The notes under the pieces are model-generated. The model made no database searches. It was not told the origin of the DNA and worked only from the letters and a program-made list of their open reading frames with translations. The position numbers and the translations under genes are program-made. DNA of 64,000 nt from Anaerolineaceae bacterium (GTDB lineage: Bacteria; Chloroflexota; Anaerolineae; Aggregatilineales; Phototrophicaceae). Of this stretch, positions 63,401 to 64,000 are shown one piece after another; position 1 is the stretch's first letter; each line of letters opens with the position of its first letter. The stretch spans positions 62,001 to 126,000 of the forward strand of contig NZXX01000010.1 in NCBI GenBank assembly GCA_002702065.1, in the 5' to 3' direction.

Positions 63401-64000
63401 GCGGCGCGTACTTTGGCAGTCGGGGCGCCGGTGAACTGCGCGGCGTTCTGATCAGCCAGCGTCAGCAGGTGGTGATGGGTCGAACGGGACCGGGTGCTCT
63501 GGATAACACGGTTGCTGACCGTCAGCATATGGTTCGTGTTGGTCCCGATGCGGTCAATCAACTGGTTGTGGTCGTCGACCAGCAGACCTTCAGTGTGTAC
63601 CTCAACGGTGAGTATGTCACTCAGTTTACCGATGAAACATACGAGTCGGGGATTGTCGGGGTATCGGCCATACGCCGCTCTTACAGTACCGCCAGCGGCT
63701 GTGAATTTCGGGATATCTGGCTGTGGGAACTGAACGAACCGCTGCCGCCTATTCCGTCGCCCACACCAGCCCCGGATGTGGTGCCGCCATTTATCGTGGA
63801 TGCGCTGGCATTGGCGGGCATCACGCCAGATCAAGGAACGCTGGATGCCCATTACACCCAGATCAACCTGCACCAAACAGATGTTGCCTCCAACGTCTTT
63901 ATCGACGCCTTTGGGAGAGATTTTCAGAACTTCGTGCTGGGAACAGACTTTACCTGGGAGCCGCAGACATTTAGCGATAGCTGTGGCATTACCTTCCGGC
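60457..64000 (+). CDS. Large secreted repeat protein with SH3 domain (partial, runs off right edge)
   Basis: Open from ATG 60457 to the window end, 1181 codons so far without a stop. Residues 1-25 are a signal peptide (NRLLLPGFFIFSFILLANLP). Residues about 34-104 form a bacterial SH3 domain (IGLVNVRENPSTSSATVQVL ... VGYIWFGLLEP). A Thr/Pro-rich linker follows, then at least five complete modules of about 180 residues and the start of a sixth, each with YENFVLG-like, WGPG, C-G-F-x-F-R, YLNGQY and C-F-D-W-LWEL marks, separated by PTPTPAP linkers. The modules look like concanavalin-type beta sandwiches (DUF1080/LamG-like), which often bind glycans. Probably a surface adhesin or polymer-binding protein. 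The ribosome site is weak. Confidence 0.85.
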   Translation, partial: MNRLLLPGFFIFSFILLANLPRTTAQQLGPGDLAQTIGLVNVRENPSTSSATVQVLEDGTQVTVLDTVATGRVVTIDEVTSSVWYQVRLADDAVGYIWFGLLEPAEQPTATQASTRTPQPTATIPAGVLSTLDQFDIAADTGSIAYQTDEFVLDLSESDDEYTWQDIGGYERNFVLRAQIEWGPGPEADACGFLFREGFFDSYYVARIDREGNLKFDGLLWGDWWGEDRYGNGDLIRTEADAVNEMLLVALENQFTVYLNGQYAGQFEDTNLGIGFVALMGEASGSPTSRNCTFRDVWLWSMTGTAAPQPTPTGLALQNLRPEVEAGLMLAGLAHNSGYLADYTAQYTIDLSDEDDWVRTHRLDGEFGDFVLGTTFQWGPGDREDECGFQFRRIDGDNYYTIRADRDGRLIFLALADDDWESYIYLDGSSIRTGRNDRNTIVMTGIGSTFSFFINGHLAAQHTDDRFAEGGVGLLAATYAESDETYCQFEDSWVWHITEAVAQIPSLTPTPTPAPPEMVLEELARLNIAPENGEIGDQVDHMIIDLTDEDDLVRSEYLRGDYADFVMGTTIEWGPGAAEDSCGLRFRSGASVGMYSVRIDRLGQLRFRPLIDDRWQQLVLGNGAFIRTDADAENRMTLVGVGDTFTVYINGELAAQFQDDQLAEGEVALLAGTNDESDETYCTFHSSWVWRLNETLAPPPSPTLTPTLTPTPSPTVEAEVLGSLSEVGIALDSGYLAERLPDREFQFYGGGPAADNIDFTGSYEDFALSLKIQNGPNPENARCGFYFRQTGGGGAAAYYMTLLPDRNVNFSVATGLTIADTDRAFSDFLRMEPHATNELLLLAVDEIFTLYANGQYVATFQDDTFTRGDVGLTALALDANGDLSCRFSDVWLWELTSAITLAPTPTPAPFDATPLPVIADRLAQVGVDPAKGSLVFQRESIALGPLTSQPDEVVNQDFSGRYDNFVLGMDVLWGPGGSVDLCGAYFGSRGAGELRGVLISQRQQVVMGRTGPGALDNTVADRQHMVRVGPDAVNQLVVVVDQQTFSVYLNGEYVTQFTDETYESGIVGVSAIRRSYSTASGCEFRDIWLWELNEPLPPIPSPTPAPDVVPPFIVDALALAGITPDQGTLDAHYTQINLHQTDVASNVFIDAFGRDFQNFVLGTDFTWEPQTFSDSCGITFR
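60838..64000 (+). repeat. Six-fold protein module array (about 180 residues per unit)
   Basis: Modules begin at about 60838, 61400, 62010, 62611, 63199 and 63780 within the secreted protein. Each unit ends in a conserved C.F.D.W.WEL-type segment and is joined to the next by a Pro/Thr-rich linker. The units are diverged at nucleotide level, so the array is old rather than a recent expansion. Confidence 0.75.

Overview
The window looks like part of a free-living, GC-rich bacterium of the phylum Chloroflexota (an Anaerolineae-like lineage). This placement is inference. It rests on the mix of gene types: several dipeptide- and sugar-type ABC importers without local ATPases, a Ser/Thr kinase with Thr/Pro-rich linker and LysM, secreted proteins with TPTP linkers, a DeoR-type regulator, Uma2 and DUF433/DUF5615 families, and aldo/keto reductases. 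I saw no rRNA, tRNA, CRISPR array, transposase or phage structural gene. Most of the window is chromosomal metabolic and transport content with a few accessory islands.

Left part (1-10.9 kb): a minus-strand operon runs FadR-type regulator, two sugar permeases, Tat-exported sugar-binding protein, sulfatase (5.6 kb down to 34). It is headed by a clear promoter with a TGGT-N3-ACCA palindrome at the expected transcription start, so it looks like a self-regulated importer for a sulfated sugar. Then come a methyltransferase, rarA, another methyltransferase, an MFS transporter and an unusual regulator joining a DeoR-type helix-turn-helix to a NosL-like metal-binding domain.

11-20 kb: a fused ADP-forming acyl-CoA synthetase/GNAT acetyltransferase, then a complete seven-gene Mrp Na+/H+ antiporter operon (mrpABCDEFG). 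20-28 kb: two tandem aldo/keto reductase copies flank an AT-richer WD40-like membrane protein; a cold-shock gene with a long leader follows; then a dipeptide-type importer whose substrate-binding protein is circularly permuted relative to the normal family order. 28-34 kb: glycerol kinase and glycerol-3-phosphate dehydrogenase, separated by a DUF433/DUF5615 toxin-antitoxin pair and a tyrosine phosphatase, then a DUF355 adenosine-specific kinase and a lone receiver protein.

34-46 kb: an AT-richer gene with a near-consensus promoter encodes a toxin-like protein with an HH...H...H...WN nuclease core and an N-terminal LQR..GNQA motif. A minus-strand set of extracytoplasmic proteins (PCYCGC, DUF1573, unknown) follows, then a HAD hydrolase, a second sulfatase, an SDR, a 14-helix MFS exporter and a divergent SIS deaminase / GH3 glucosaminidase pair. 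46-64 kb: a Ser/Thr kinase with cohesin-like and LysM ectodomains, a divergent NarL/GAF-kinase two-component pair, two CBS proteins, a second dipeptide importer with normal domain order, an esterase, a Gfo/Idh oxidoreductase, an M81 peptidase with an SDR, and a large secreted repeat protein that runs off the right edge.
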